Under the pieces are notes generated by a model. That model was not told the origin of the DNA, did not search any database, and saw nothing but the letters and a program-made list of their open reading frames with translations. Of a stretch of DNA of 64,000 nt, positions 10,012 through 22,223 are shown piece after piece. The position numbers were made by a program, and so were the translations under genes. The DNA is from Annulohypoxylon bovei var. microspora. Taxonomy: Eukaryota; Ascomycota; Sordariomycetes; Xylariales; Hypoxylaceae. The first letter of the stretch is position 1; each line of letters starts with the position of its first letter. The stretch lies in contig MU405234.1 in the NCBI GenBank assembly GCA_022836615.1, positions 124,001 to 188,000 of the forward strand, given 5' to 3'.

Positions 10012-13000
10012 TTGTGGCCTGCCATGTTACACGAGGTAGGGGAATCATTACGGTGACGTATACCCCTCTATGGTATGTCTGCTAGGGGGAATATCTACTC
10101 TGGAAGTGTATTTTGGAGGCTTCTTTAGGAGTTACATGATAGACGGTATGTCGGTGTGTTGGTGGAGAAAGGTTATCTAGAATGTGTTTACCATAAGCCT
10201 ACTAAATTCTAGCCAATTATAAAGACAATTATGCATTGATCATGGAGGGTCTAATTGATCTAAGTCATGAGTGATTGGGGCGAATTAGGCATATCTACCT
10301 AAGTATGCAAGGGAGGATTGACCTCCTATTATGGAAAGGGGTTGCTTCTTGGTAGACTTTTACTAATAAGCAGAGTATTTGTAGACCACCAAGCTTACTC
10401 ATAGGCAGTATCCAGTAAGTTACCTCTATGCAACGAAATTACTAGAATTGCTGTGTCTTTGCCAGATCCCTTGAAGCATTCACATCTATTGTACGCCACG
10501 CAAATTTTCTCGGAGCTTCTAGTAGCCGTTGAGGTATATTCGGGGCTTCATTATAGAGTCGGAGATGCCGAGATGGAAAGGGCGTATTCGCCTAAGCTGA
10601 AAAATCCCATCACGCTGGGAACGCATACACTATCGACCGTCCAGCGAAGCCCAGCGCGGCCGGGCCGCTCCTGGCCGCGTATCTTTGGGGTTGTTGGTTT
10701 AGATCGGCGAGAGGCTTCTTACCTCGACCGATGAAGACCCACCACTTGAAGTTGCCCCTGGGTTCGTGACTCATATATACTAACCGGCCGTATCGCCGCT
10801 ATTTGCACCCGGCAGGACCGGCCCCCACGGAAGACTCATCTGACTTGTTAATGAGCCGTTGGTTTTCTTGTGTGTCCTAACGAGGCGTAGGCGGCGACAT
10901 TGATAAACATGGTCTTCTTTTTGCGGCCGTTTCACTGCTGTCGGGCGTCCTGAATTTCTGGCGAAGGATGCTGAGGACTCCGGCGCCTAGGTCCGACTTG
11001 TGGCTTGACCGCCACTTTCGCCTGATATAGATTATATGGGAATACTAGGCAGGTAGGCATAAAATTAGCAAAGCAAAAGTCATTTGATGATTACCTAGTT
11101 AGAGGGTCCCGCCAGAACACTTGGACCTTCTAGCAACTGGGGAATTGCTTATATGTATATAGGGCATAACATAAGTGTTCACCGATAGGCTCGTGCAAAT
11201 TCCTCAAATTATCGTGACCTCCCCATCTCAGCCCGAGTAGCCTACCCCGTAGCGCGTTCCGCTACGAGGGACTAACCCAGGTATCTCGGTCGATGAACCT
11301 GCAAGTGATGGGTCTCGACCGGGCTGGCTTGATGGCAGCCACGGCCCTGGTATCCCGTGTTTCATAGTTTATCACATCTTGTGAGGCGTCAGGAAACATG
11401 TTATACCACCCACGTCATAGGCGTTGGTTCCTAGCTTTTGCTTAGTGTGCCGTGCGCCTCTCCTTCAGAGATTTCTATGGCTACGGATCGAGAGTTTTTG
11501 CTCGGTCCATTCCCGTATGCTTTTTCCACCTTGATGTGTAGGTGGGTAGGTAATGAAAGGGTTCGAGGCCGGCTAGCTTTGCCCAATTGGGGGTTAATGA
11601 GGTGCGTATATAGCAAGGATACGCGGTCAAAAGATCATACTAGGAAGGAACGCGTATCGACGATATATCTTTTACTATGATGGCGTGCTTGCGTAGTATT
11701 GTTGGAGGAATGTAGTATCAAGTTAGTTTAATACGACTCTTCACCCTGCTCACCTTGATGGGACGACGGTAAATCATCTGGCAAGCCATGGTGAAGCCTT
11801 GTATCCCGTGCAGCTGGCCGGGATAATGATTGACTACGGATTCGGCCCCATATCGGGAGAGAATAGGACTTGCTCTGATAGGAAAAATTCTTCTTCAGTG
11901 ACTTGATCGTATCCCGGCTGGCTTGGTGCCGCCCGGGCTAAGTGATGTTAATGCCGGACAAGCCAGTTTAATTTAAAAGTGAGCCTTGATGAGTTGTACA
12001 ACAATCCAAGCGCTTGGTACTTTACCTGGGTACCTCTTTCACGGCACAATTCCAACAACTATTTGAAAAAAATTGCTGGACGATGATGATTCGTACAGCT
12101 TTTCCTTCCCTTCCCTTTTCCCGTCAGAAATGGATCGGATATAAAGCTATGGTCTTGTCTTTGAGACCGCCTCAAATAGAATACGATAAGTTTAATTACA
12201 AAGTTCCGTAAGATCAAGTCAGAAAGTCCTAGCTTAGATAAGTCTAAGTGATCGTCGGGATCAATAATGGACCCGGCTATGAGGACGTGATGTCATGCAC
12301 AATTCTTTTCTTGGTTTCTTCCACCAGTACCACACAGTAGTCCGTGCAAGTCAAGATGGCTCCGGCAGATGCAGAGTTCTGGAGTTTGCTGCAAGCTTAA
12401 ATGATTCCAAGCTTGGACGTTGTTAGGAACCTCAGGCACCTTTAGGTAGAAAGTTGTGATAGGATCGAATCTATTACCCCTTTTCGTATAAGGTGGACTT
12501 GGCCTGGATGACTGATAGACAGAGACGCAGATGCAGGTATTTAATAGATATTAATGCATGATTAACTAAAGAAGTTACAAGAGGCGGACTGCTTTAGTCT
12601 TAGGAGACTAATGGAAGAGATATATGCATATGATATTGGCATTTAATTGTTTCGAATGCCACATGCAGTTGTGAGATTCAAGATTCAATGTTTCTGTAAA
12701 GGAGAACGGTACATGGATACTTTGGGGTATCGTAGAGATGTACCCTTGTACCACTCCACCCGAGCTAACCGTGTATGGGTAAAAGTACCATTGAACTGTG
12801 TGGCTTGCCAAGCTGAAGTGAAGTCAATTTATTCGATTTGATTGGTTTGACGCGCTGCTTTAGCATAACAAAAGTAAAACGCGGCGACGCGCTCTTGCCT
12901 TCCAATCAGACGACCAGTATCAATTCCCGTACACTTCCGTACAGTCTGCAGCAGCGACGCACGACCCTCCTGGCCAATCGATTCCTGTCCGTCTTGTCAA

Positions 13001-14561
13001 TTTTAAACACTCGTACCATCTCTTTCTGCACGAGCCTAAAGACTTGAAGAATTGGGAATCAATTCGGTGTAACGGGTTTACCACGTTTGCATTCTTGGAT
13101 TCGCCCACTCATTTTCTTCTTCTTCTTTTTTCGTCGGTCTCTTGACAATCAATCATTATCAGCACCATTGGCACCATTGGCACCATTGTCACAATTGGCA
13201 CCACTGGAACCATTAGCACAGTTAGCTTCATCAACAGTTTAGCACTCCCGTCGAACAGCTTCCAACAAATGGGATCTTGGACATTGCAAGCATTAGCATT
13301 CGCAATCCATTCTGCACAGCCCATATCTTAATTGGATGCAGCTGGCAAGGTTCTGGCCTGGTGGGAGACCGCATATCTATCCCATTTAACCAACCAGATA
13401 TCATTCGGAAGCATTTCTTACAATCCCCCCCCCCCACTTGTAAAACTAGGATTTCGCTACGACATTCCTTGCAAAACAACTTTTAGTCTAACGAGTTCTG
13501 CGAGTTTAACAGCAGAAGCAGAAGAAGCAGCAGAAGTAGCAGCAGCAGCTAGCATCTCTTTTTTTATGATCTTCCCTCTTTAAAACAATCCTTGCTAAGG
13601 AACTTGATCACGGTCTAGTCGTGTCAGCCCGCGACGCCATCATCCAATCCTCTTCCGTATTCTCACTTACATCCGTACCATCCATACATCTATTACATCC
13701 ATTACATCCATTAACACTTAAGGCGGGTCTACCTAAGTGGATCTTTTGCTGAGTTGGCTTTCTTGTTTCTACCAATCCTGGTCGTCCATTAACCCCATTC
13801 GGTCTTTTCTCTCTGACCCGAGCCCTGGCTCAATCTATCCTGCGTGCCGGTCCTGCAGGCTTCGCGCAGTTCTTGATACACGCTCTTTGACTCCTCCCTC
13901 TCTGGTCTAATGGTTTCTGGTCTGACTGACTAGACGACCTTTTACTCGACCACACACCTTTATCGACCTACCATAGGCAGCATACCTACTTAGGCATATT
14001 GGAACCAGCAGGAAGCCAAGGTTGAGACGCATTCACTATCTCGATCCCCCACGAAATCCGCATCCGCCCTTCGTTCTCCCCTTTCCCCCTCTTCTTCTCG
14101 TCGCTCCCTTTCATCCACCATCGTTTTTCTCCACCACTTACTACATACACTTACACTTCCATACATACACACATACTACTATTCAATATCATCAATCAAT
14201 GACGGTATTGACTCGACCAAGTGTATATCGTTATTTGAATTCTACGACAATAGTTCACTTTTAAGACCTTCTATGCTTTAGGCACGTCAAGTGCCTGATT
14301 CCTGGCGCGCCACAACTCACCCTTGCTTCGCGGCTCCACAGCTAATTAAATTCACCCAAAGTGAGTCTCGACTAAGTACTAGATCGTTCCATTCACCACA
14401 TCTCCCCATCGCTACACAGCCTAAGAATAGTATGAAGAACGAAGAACCTGATCCCCTAATATACACTTCAGTCACACGTCGATTGTATCTTCGTCTTAAC
14501 TAATATCGACAGCAAACAGTATCGATTTGCCGAGCGACGAGCAAGCAGTATTCTGGCCGAT
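10012..14561. other. Intergenic region and long upstream leader of the forkhead gene
   Basis: About 4.5 kb with no convincing coding region. The left part is the 3' flank of the hydrolase gene. The stretch 10600-11020 is markedly GC-richer than its surroundings without coding signal. From about 13000 the sequence turns pyrimidine-rich and A-poor on the plus strand, as expected for a long fungal 5' leader; it includes a degenerate GCACCATTG tandem repeat (13162-13225), an uninterrupted run of 11 C (13425-13435) and several short upstream ORFs, for example 14022-14264 and 14291-14503. A 5' UTR intron is possible but I could not define one. Confidence 0.5.
13162..13225. repeat. Degenerate tandem repeat, unit GCACCATTG
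   Basis: Roughly seven adjoining 9-bp units. The first are exact (GCACCATTG repeated) and the later ones drift (TCACAATTG, GCACCACTG, GAACCATTA, GCACAGTTA). It lies about 1.35 kb upstream of the forkhead start codon, in what looks like its promoter or leader. Confidence 0.8.
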
Positions 14562-16823
14562 ATGGCCAAACCAACGCGTTTTACGGCTAACAACGAGCCG
14601 CTACACATTTTCCAGGATGATATCTTCAACAGCCAGCAAGCACCATCTATCAGCCGAGCACCGATGCCCTCTGTTGGCAAGCACCTCTCCCCCCGCCGTG
14701 CGCTACAGAGTTCGAATGCGAATGTAATGTTTAATCCTCCGAACGGTCACCAGAAGCAGCATTCGCCGTTTAAGGTGACTGGGCGCACCACCGCTTCTCC
14801 CTTGGCACCACTTGGATCATCACATGGCAGTAAACTCAACGCGGTATCGATCCTACCGCCGGCATCACATGACCAGTCGACGGATTCCATGCAGAAGAAG
14901 CAACCTATGATGTCCAGATTTAAGACGGTCGTTCAGAAGTCGACGGCGGAAGCGGGCGCAAATTTTGGAAAAGAAAACGTTCATCCAACCCTATATCCCG
15001 CGCCGCCTCCCTTCAATCTAAATTTGGAGAACTATTACCAGAACGCGCCTACTCGAAAGCGCACACTACTCGAAGCGGCACCGATCCAGGACTCCAGACC
15101 GCCAAAGAAGACCAAGTTGGACGAGCCGGGTTTGCCTGCTCATGACTCATTCCCTCCTATCGTGGACAATGGCGCGAAACCTTTATTCAGTTACGCTCAG
15201 CTAATCGGAATGGCAATCCTTCGCGCTCCCCAAAGACGACTTACTCTCTCGCAGATCTACAAGTGGATTTCGGACAACTTCTCATTCTACGGCGCACAAG
15301 ATGCGGGCTGGCAGAATAGTATCAGACACAATCTATCTCTTAACAAGGCGTTTATTAAACAGGAGCGACCAAAAGATGATCCGGGCAAGGGAAATTATTG
15401 GGCCATAGAATCTGGAATGGAACATCAGTTTATGAGGGAGAAGCCGAGCAAGAAGTCTACCGCGAACATGGGAAGCACACCTTTCATGTCTAGTCGCGCC
15501 GAACCTCATCGTCTTGAGCCTACTAGTTACCACGATTGTTTGCCGTTACCAACTCTACCTCCGGCACTTCCCGCCCAAGCGCACCCGATTGCCCACGATC
15601 AGATGGTATCTCAAGCCCCGAACCAGCCCGAACCTCAAGTGTCGTCGGATGCCACCATCCCGCTTTCCGATAACGCCAGCCCGGAAGAACAATCGGAGAG
15701 GATTCAAGAACATGATCTACCTGTGGAATGTGGCTTATACTCCCCTCTACCTGCCGCAATGCACTCGTCTCCTCCGGTCCCGCGTCGTTTAGAAGCTCGT
15801 AGTAACACACCGCCCCCTATCAAGAGAGGTCCTCCTTCCTCGGGTCCACACAAGCGTAGCCACAAGCGCAAGTATGCCTCAATGGATGCTTCTATGGATG
15901 ATAGCGGGTATATCTCGTCTTTAGACTCTTCGGTGATGCGCCCTAAGGGTAACCGGTTACTTAGTTCGGGAACCGACCGTCCTCGAATCAAGCGAGGACG
16001 AGCTGAAGAGGAGATTGCACGACTACGTGCTTCCTCTTACGATAGCCCTACTAAAGTTCGTCCTTATGACTTCGTTCCTCCGTCCTCCTCTCCGTTGAGA
16101 CAGGCTGGCGGCCAGATGCTACCTCCCTTGACTCCGGCTGTCAAGGTGAAGCCGCCTCCGAAGCCTCCTGCTTCCGTCTCACCGAATACGAACCTACGCA
16201 TCCACCGAGATAACGTCCGATCTATGCTCAACTCACCTCTTCGCCGTGTTAGTAACATTGCTGATGATACCATTCCGTGGAGCCCGGCGTTTCAGATGGA
16301 TGATACGCTGTACAATTTTAACGAACCCATCACGGAATCGACCGATTTTGATATATTTCAAGACATGTCTCTGAATCCATTCTTCTCGGCTGCGGATAAC
16401 GGCTCTCCTCTCAAGCGCTCAGCGAAGAGAATGCGCCTAGATCGCTCTCACTCTGCTAATGCCCTTAGCGAAATCACGAACTCGATCTCTAAGAGATCAA
16501 TCACGTCAGCGCCTTTACTCAAGGTCCCTGCTTCATCGTTATCTGTATCGTATGAGACTCCTAGCAAGGTGTTCGAAGGCATGTCTTCTCCCAGCAAGTT
16601 TTTGCAGTCTCCTACGAAGAACGCTTCTCCTATCAAGAACGACTGGAACCTGGATGAGTTTTGCACTTCCCAGTGGTTCGAAGATGATACCGAAGATGGT
16701 GCGGGTATAGATATCCTCCAGGGCTTTGAGCGAATCAGCGGTAGCCAACCCGCCAACGGATCCTCCTCATCTACTAGGGCGTCAAAGCCGGGTCTAGGCC
16801 GCAGCTTTACGACTTCATTCTAG
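14562..16823 (+). CDS. Forkhead transcription factor, Sep1/HCM1-like (no FHA domain)
   Basis: Single-exon gene for 753 residues. The winged-helix forkhead domain starts near Lys206 (KPLFSYAQLIGMAI) and runs to about 300. It contains the recognition helix signature GWQNSIRHNLSLNKAF followed by KGNYWAI, so DNA binding to a GTAAACA-type site is expected. No FHA domain is seen before it, which separates it from Fkh1/Fkh2 and points to the Sep1/HCM1 group of cell-cycle regulators. A KEN sequence at residues 137-139 (FGKENVHP) is a candidate APC/C degron. The rest is Ser/Pro-rich with many SP/TP sites typical of CDK targets. A C-terminal acidic region around NDWNLDEFCTSQWFEDD may be an activation domain. 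The start is the first ATG of the long open frame. Orthology to Sep1/HCM1 is inferred from architecture only. Confidence 0.93.
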   Translation: MAKPTRFTANNEPLHIFQDDIFNSQQAPSISRAPMPSVGKHLSPRRALQSSNANVMFNPPNGHQKQHSPFKVTGRTTASPLAPLGSSHGSKLNAVSILPPASHDQSTDSMQKKQPMMSRFKTVVQKSTAEAGANFGKENVHPTLYPAPPPFNLNLENYYQNAPTRKRTLLEAAPIQDSRPPKKTKLDEPGLPAHDSFPPIVDNGAKPLFSYAQLIGMAILRAPQRRLTLSQIYKWISDNFSFYGAQDAGWQNSIRHNLSLNKAFIKQERPKDDPGKGNYWAIESGMEHQFMREKPSKKSTANMGSTPFMSSRAEPHRLEPTSYHDCLPLPTLPPALPAQAHPIAHDQMVSQAPNQPEPQVSSDATIPLSDNASPEEQSERIQEHDLPVECGLYSPLPAAMHSSPPVPRRLEARSNTPPPIKRGPPSSGPHKRSHKRKYASMDASMDDSGYISSLDSSVMRPKGNRLLSSGTDRPRIKRGRAEEEIARLRASSYDSPTKVRPYDFVPPSSSPLRQAGGQMLPPLTPAVKVKPPPKPPASVSPNTNLRIHRDNVRSMLNSPLRRVSNIADDTIPWSPAFQMDDTLYNFNEPITESTDFDIFQDMSLNPFFSAADNGSPLKRSAKRMRLDRSHSANALSEITNSISKRSITSAPLLKVPASSLSVSYETPSKVFEGMSSPSKFLQSPTKNASPIKNDWNLDEFCTSQWFEDDTEDGAGIDILQGFERISGSQPANGSSSSTRASKPGLGRSFTTSF

Positions 16824-17973
16824 AATTCCTGCGCTGCCTATCTGCTGGTTACTATGGGAAACATGCCCATTTTCATGACGATTACGAATAATGACTCGAC
16901 TACACCACCTACCTCCTCAATGCAGTCGCTTTCGACTTGCTTTGGTCGAAGATACTACCGACACTTTTGACGATTATAGACCTTACCGCCTGCCTTCTCG
17001 CCTCACGGCCTTCTTGCCTACTGCTTACATTCATAATGACGACACGTGTCAAGTACATATCATTACTGCAACCACGCCTACATGATGAGATCTGGATTTT
17101 CTCAACTTTTTTTCTTATTAGGGTTTCATGCCACGTGGATACAAACCAAACCATACTGTCTTTTCCTACTACGCGTATTTGAATCTGCTCGTTCAGGTTA
17201 TGAGGAGGCATACGAGAAGGCGTTAAAATGAGATGTACTTGAAAAGGGGAGCCGGCGAGGGGAAATCCAGGAAATATGTATGAGGATTGCGTACCTCGAG
17301 AGGAGTTTTGCGAGTTGAGAGGCACCATTCCTTTTGGTCCGGGATGGACATAACCGCGTTTGGAGTGTGGACTTTTTTCTTTGCCTTTCACGGATGGATA
17401 GGCACAACCTCAGTCATGTAGGACAGACGATACTGGAGTTGGGACTGGTGGTTCTTGTGCTGCTTGCTTTTCCATACGTACAGTTACTTGCTAGTACTCA
17501 ATGCTGACTTCTGCCAGAACTATGGCTCTGTTATTCCCCAATTACGATTTATATTGACTCGTGATAATGATAACCGTCCAGTTTGAGTAAGCGTTGTAGA
17601 ACACATCCTAGATATTCCACTGCACGAGTCTGAAGTTTATAATGTATGCCATATCTACGATGGGGTATCATTGAGTTATCTCGGTGTAGTCAAGCCAGCC
17701 TACTACCATGACGAAATCCGCGAAGAAGCTAAATCTATATCACAAGGGGTTCCCTAGGCGCCAGTCCAGTCCTCAAAATTCATAAAATGATCTAACGCCA
17801 ACCCTAAAGTTTTTTCTGCTTCACTCGCCAATACAGTAATGCATTACAACCTCCCTCGGTACCACACACACGCTCCCATTCACAGGCACTCCCCGCCCTG
17901 CTCGCCTAGATCTACGCTCACTCGTTTCTCTGCTTACTCGGCAGTAGAAGGTGGAGGCGACTTCGGCTGCGGC
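16824..17973. other. Intergenic region between convergent forkhead and ATG101 genes
   Basis: About 1.15 kb of 3' flanks from both sides. A 160-residue minus-strand ORF (16909-17391) has no recognisable domain and probably arises by chance in the 3' region. Nothing else seen. Confidence 0.5.
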
Positions 17974-19087
17974 TTAGACTTGGGATTGAGCTTTAGATGT
18001 TAGTTTGGCCATGCGTGCGGCCCAGCCGGCGTCTTTCTGGTTGACGTTGATCTGGTAGGGGAAGGGGTTGGCCTCGCTGGTGGTGATGGGCGGGATGTGG
18101 TCCTTGTGGGAGTTGACGCAGGTCACGATCTTCATGGCTGCTGTTAGGAGGGTCGTTTCCATAGCCTTGCGGACTTTGGCTCGTTCTGTGGTTGTTTTCA
18201 TGTTAGAATTATATCGCATTTGCGTCTTGCGCCTTCTAAGACGGGCTGGGTTGAGTGGGATATATAGGCGGAATTAGGAGATAAAAGGGGTGAGGGGAAA
18301 AGTGTAGGAAGGATATGTATATATATGAAAGAGAGACGCACCACTCTCGGTACGCGGCTCAGCAACCGTGACCTTCACGGTCCACGACTCCCAGCAGATC
18401 TCCTCATCGCCGCCCCCGTAGGCGCGCATGTACCAGGTCTTCCGCCGCTTCTTCTCGAAGAACTGGACCGAGATGTGGCCACGACCGCCGCTACCTCGGG
18501 TCTGCTGCTGCTGCACAGGGTGGGACAGGGAGCGGGAGTGCGTGTGGACGTGTGTCGTGCGCTCGGCATCGAGCTCGCGCGCCAACTCCGCGGCGCGCTT
18601 CTCGATCATGGTGTCTAGCTCGGCATCTTCGACGTACGGCAGCGTGATGTCGAGGACCTCGCGCGAGCGAGGGGTTAGGGACGGAAAGAACCGGTGGAAG
18701 AAGATCGTGTGCAGGATTCCTAATCAGAGCGACGAGCGGTTAGCTTTAACTGAGGTACTGTACTATACGTATATAGATATAGTTCGGAAGGCTTAGAATC
18801 ATATATGGAGATATGTAAGGCATTTAGGGGCTTATAAATGGGTAAAGGGGGCACGGAGGTGGATATAGGGGATCCATCTTCCCACCGTCGTGGTCGACGA
18901 TGGATGGACGGAGACGACAACGATGATGACGGACGCGGGGCATGTGATTGGATGCATCTGTCTGCTTGCTGCGGAACACGGGGTTTTCCTTTTTCTGCTA
19001 TATATACATACCTCGCACTACATCGCGTACGGACGCTGGATCGGCGAACGCCTCGAGGATGAATTCTTGTGGTGTCTGTTGTTCCAT
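17974..19087 (-). CDS. ATG101: Autophagy-related protein 101
   Basis: HORMA-fold subunit of the Atg1/ULK1 autophagy initiation complex, which partners Atg13 in fungi that lack the Atg29-Atg31 arrangement. Exons 19087-19012, 18719-18342 and 18185-17974 joined across introns 18720-19011 and 18186-18341 give 221 residues, close to the 218 of human ATG101. Start MEQQTPQEFILEAFADP fits family N-termini; an in-frame ATG at 19228 is rejected. The splice restores VVRGILHTIFFHRFFPSL. The core signatures are ISVQFFEKKRRKTWY, then the family hallmark CWESWTVKV, then PFPYQINV near the C-terminus. The His/Gln-rich segment (residues about 70-105) is a low-complexity insertion relative to the animal proteins. 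The first intron is long (292 bp) for this window. The gene is divergent from PEX3 with about 735 bp between start codons. Confidence 0.93.
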
Positions 19088-19821
19088 GGTGTAGTACGGA
19101 GCCGGGTTTGTTCTGCTTTGCTTGTGAAAGTTTGGCAGTGGATATGGAGGACCTTCCCGAGGTCTAGGGGTCACGATTGTTTGTATCATCAGCAGGTTTG
19201 TTGTAATGGAGGGGTTCTTAGTCGGCAAAGGAGAGAGAGAGGCTGAGGGGGAAAACTGGATTTGGCCTGGAACGTGGGGTGACTGGAATGGGATCTGTTG
19301 CGCTAAATTCCTAGGTACAGATACTTCCCTAAACGACTAGATGAGTGCGTCATATAAGCCACACTCTGTCCAATGTCTCGCTGTTCGTCCGCTGTTCTTC
19401 GTACCTAGGTATTGAAGTAACTAGAATATTGTGGCTAGGTAACCTGGAAGGCTCTGCAATGCACCTCCCTACAGTGGTAAAGATCTAAGCAGGTGCACTA
19501 CGCGGACCAAGCAGCTAAGTAAAGCACTAACGCACTAAAGTTCTAGTTGCAGGGGATTAGGCGCCTATCTTATCAATTGATTTAGTTAGGTACCTACCGT
19601 GTTAAGGGACGACTCGCGCGCTTGGACCGAGGCACACGTCAATAACTAAACTTAAATGCAATTTTGACGGCTGCAGGTGGCTTCTTACCTAGCTTCTAGG
19701 GGTTGAGCCTTCCAATGCTGAATTTCGAGTCGTCACCCGAAACGTTCATCCCAAAACCTCAATAAGATCGAATCTTGCTTCGAGAACTTTTTAGTTCCCG
19801 AAGCTTCTTCGGGATTCAGCC
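19088..19821. promoter_or_regulatory. Shared divergent upstream region of ATG101 and PEX3
   Basis: 734 bp separate the two start codons on opposite strands, so both promoters and leaders must lie here. CCTAGGTA motifs occur near 19307 and 19403. No TATA box was confidently identified and no gene is present. Confidence 0.55.
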
Positions 19822-21638
19822 ATGATATCAGCTTCCCGGCGATGGTTCCGCCGTAATAGAACACCAATTGCTATCGGTGTCGGCGTCATTGGCGCTGGTT
19901 ACTTAGCAAGTAAATATGTCCTCAACAAAATCAACGACGCGCGCGAGCGCATGAGCAGCGATCGCATTGCGAAGGAGAAGTAAGACTATATGTGTATCCG
20001 GATGCCAATTTGATCGAGTCTAACAATTTCCTAGCCTTCGTCGGCGATTCGAACAAAATCAGGAGGACTGTACTTTTACGGTTCTGGCACTGCTACCGAC
20101 CGCGACTTCTAACATTCTCGAGACTATGAACACCGAGAAGATTACATTAGAGATCCAACAGATGAAGAGCAAGAGCTTACGAAATAGCGGGGAGTCGTCG
20201 GCTACACCGCCTAGCATTGCTGATACGACAATGACCGAAGAGGAAGGGAAGAGTATAGTGAGTCTCGAGAGTGGCATACATGCGAGCCAACTATCATTAC
20301 CACCTATGTCCACTGCAGGAGATGGCTCTCAGGATGGCAGTCAGATTGTCCCGAGGCCTAGCAGAAAAACGAAGAGACAATTGTGGGATGATTTAACAAT
20401 AAGTTGTGAGTTATAAGCCGAGAGCTACTCGAGATAAGCTGTGGTTTTCCGAGTTAATTGACAATTTTCTAGCAATAACGCGCGCTTTTACTCTTATTTA
20501 TACACTAGCTCTTCTTACTATGCTCACAAGAATTCAACTTAACCTCCTCGGACGAAGAAGCTACCTATCAAGCGTGGTGTCGCTAGCAACAGGAACGGCC
20601 CAATCAACAATAAGCTTAGAGAATAACGACGATGACAATCCAGAGCATGCCTATGGAAGCGACTTTGAGACGAATCGGAAGTACCTAACCTTCAGTTGGT
20701 GGCTATTACATCGCGGTTGGGTTGAGATCATGGAGAACGTCGAGGGTGCCGTCCGCGAAGTCTTCGGACACCTGAGCCCCCGCGACCTCCTGAGCTTCAA
20801 CACCTTCTCGATTCTCACCTTCGAGGTCCGCAAGAAGATGGAAGGCAGGTCAGAGGAAGAAAACAAAAACGCACGACCAGGTGCCAAGTGGCTACCGTTC
20901 CTGCTGCCGCCTACCAAGATGGAAGACTTTGTTCTCAAGGAATCGGGTGTCCTAGGCGACAGCGCGACATCAACTACGCAACCCGGCGCTTCCTCGTCTG
21001 CTCCTCCTGAGACATCTCTCCGCCGCCTCCTAGACGAGACATCCGACCTCATCGAGTCACCCGCCTTCACGCACGTCCTAACGCTTCTCCTCGATGCCGG
21101 CTTCTCCACGCTCATGCACAAGAAATTACTCCCAGGCGCCTTCGACACGCCGGGAGGAGCCTTCACTAGTCCTCCCTCAGCAGACCAAGGAGCGCTGGCA
21201 GGCCAACAAGCGGCGCAAGCGGCAGCCTCGTCTAAGATAGTCCTACTGCCTAAGATTCTGTCGGTCTTGACGAGGCAGGCGCACGTCATCGGCAACGGTA
21301 TGCCCAACGAGTACCTCCAGGATATGGAGCAGGTTAGCGACCTCGGGGCCTTTGCGGCTGTCGTCTATTCGAGCAACTGGGAGAACGAGATCCATCAGGA
21401 CGATGGCGCCTTCGCCGAGGCAGTTGCCAAGCGAGTTGCTGCGGACGAGAAGGAGTTGGGCAGTGGTAGTGGGAGTAGATTATTAGGGCTAGGGCCAGAG
21501 AGGAGCGGCTTAGGGAGGTTCTCGCAGGTCTCGACGATGGGTGAGGAGAGCATTGTTGTAGTCGATCCTTCGCAGTCACAGTCGCAGTTACAGAGCTCGT
21601 TCGAGAGCGCGTGGGGGAAGGCTACGGATGCGAAGTAG
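19822..21638 (+). CDS. PEX3: Peroxin-3, peroxisomal membrane biogenesis factor
   Basis: Integral peroxisomal membrane protein that docks Pex19 with its membrane-protein cargo. Exons 19822-19979, 20035-20405 and 20473-21638 joined across introns 19980-20034 and 20406-20472 give 564 residues. The N-terminus is a textbook Pex3 targeting signal: MISASRRWFRRNRTP, a basic cluster, followed by a membrane segment (IAIGVGVIGAGYLASKYVL, about residues 16-34). Splicing restores KENLRRRFEQNQEDCTFTVL and LTISSITRAFTLIYTLALLT, both typical of fungal Pex3. Downstream are LNLLGRRSYLSSVVSLA and a long cytosolic domain with Ser/Thr-rich loops. A plain ORF reading misses the first exon and shows an artificial start at 20406. 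In yeasts Pex3 also anchors pexophagy adaptors, which makes the divergent ATG101 neighbour noteworthy. Confidence 0.96.
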
Positions 21639-22223
21639 AGTGGTGATGAGAGGCTTTGTTGCGTTGGTTTAGCATGGGGCAGGCAATACACATCACGTCT
21701 AATATATTGAAAATGGCATTTCAGGTGGTGAGTGGCGCACTTCTTAATTCAACCTAGGTACGTCAAACAAGGAGTCACGAAATTACAGAATTCGAGGATA
21801 CATCATAGCGTTGGTATTGTGGCTACTGGCTCCGGCTTATATAGAGGGCACGTCTGTAACAGTAGGATTGCGGGTCTTGAAGTTCGCTTGGTATTAGTTC
21901 GGTTGGGCTTGACTCCATGGGAGTCAAATATGATATCCTCTCTACCTAACCTAGGTCTTTCTAGGTCTTAAGTCCTCGTTGCCTCGTTATCAGGTTTATC
22001 CTTTGAAGGTGGCTGACCAACTAACCACCTTTTGTGTCTATGTATGGCCAGATGATGGATTAAGGCCTCTAGCTGCCCCATCTCTTTTCTTCGTGGTGAA
22101 ATCGAACAGGTAATCTGTCTCTGACTAACTGTAAATACCTGCTTCGGGTCCATGCCCACCAAGTTCTCCCTTTGAACGCCCAAGGCAGACTTCATCCTAA
22201 ATTGGCGCATTGTAGAGCCCTCA
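21639..22223. other. Intergenic region between convergent PEX3 and BET5
   Basis: 585 bp holding the two 3' flanks. An 80-residue minus-strand ORF (21968-22210) follows the BET5 stop and has no recognisable features. Nothing else seen. Confidence 0.5.

Noticed and set aside
11800..11935. Inverted GGCCGGGATA / TATCCCGGCTGGC pair
   Set aside because: Only about 12 imperfect matching bases, no target duplication; probably chance or an old relic.
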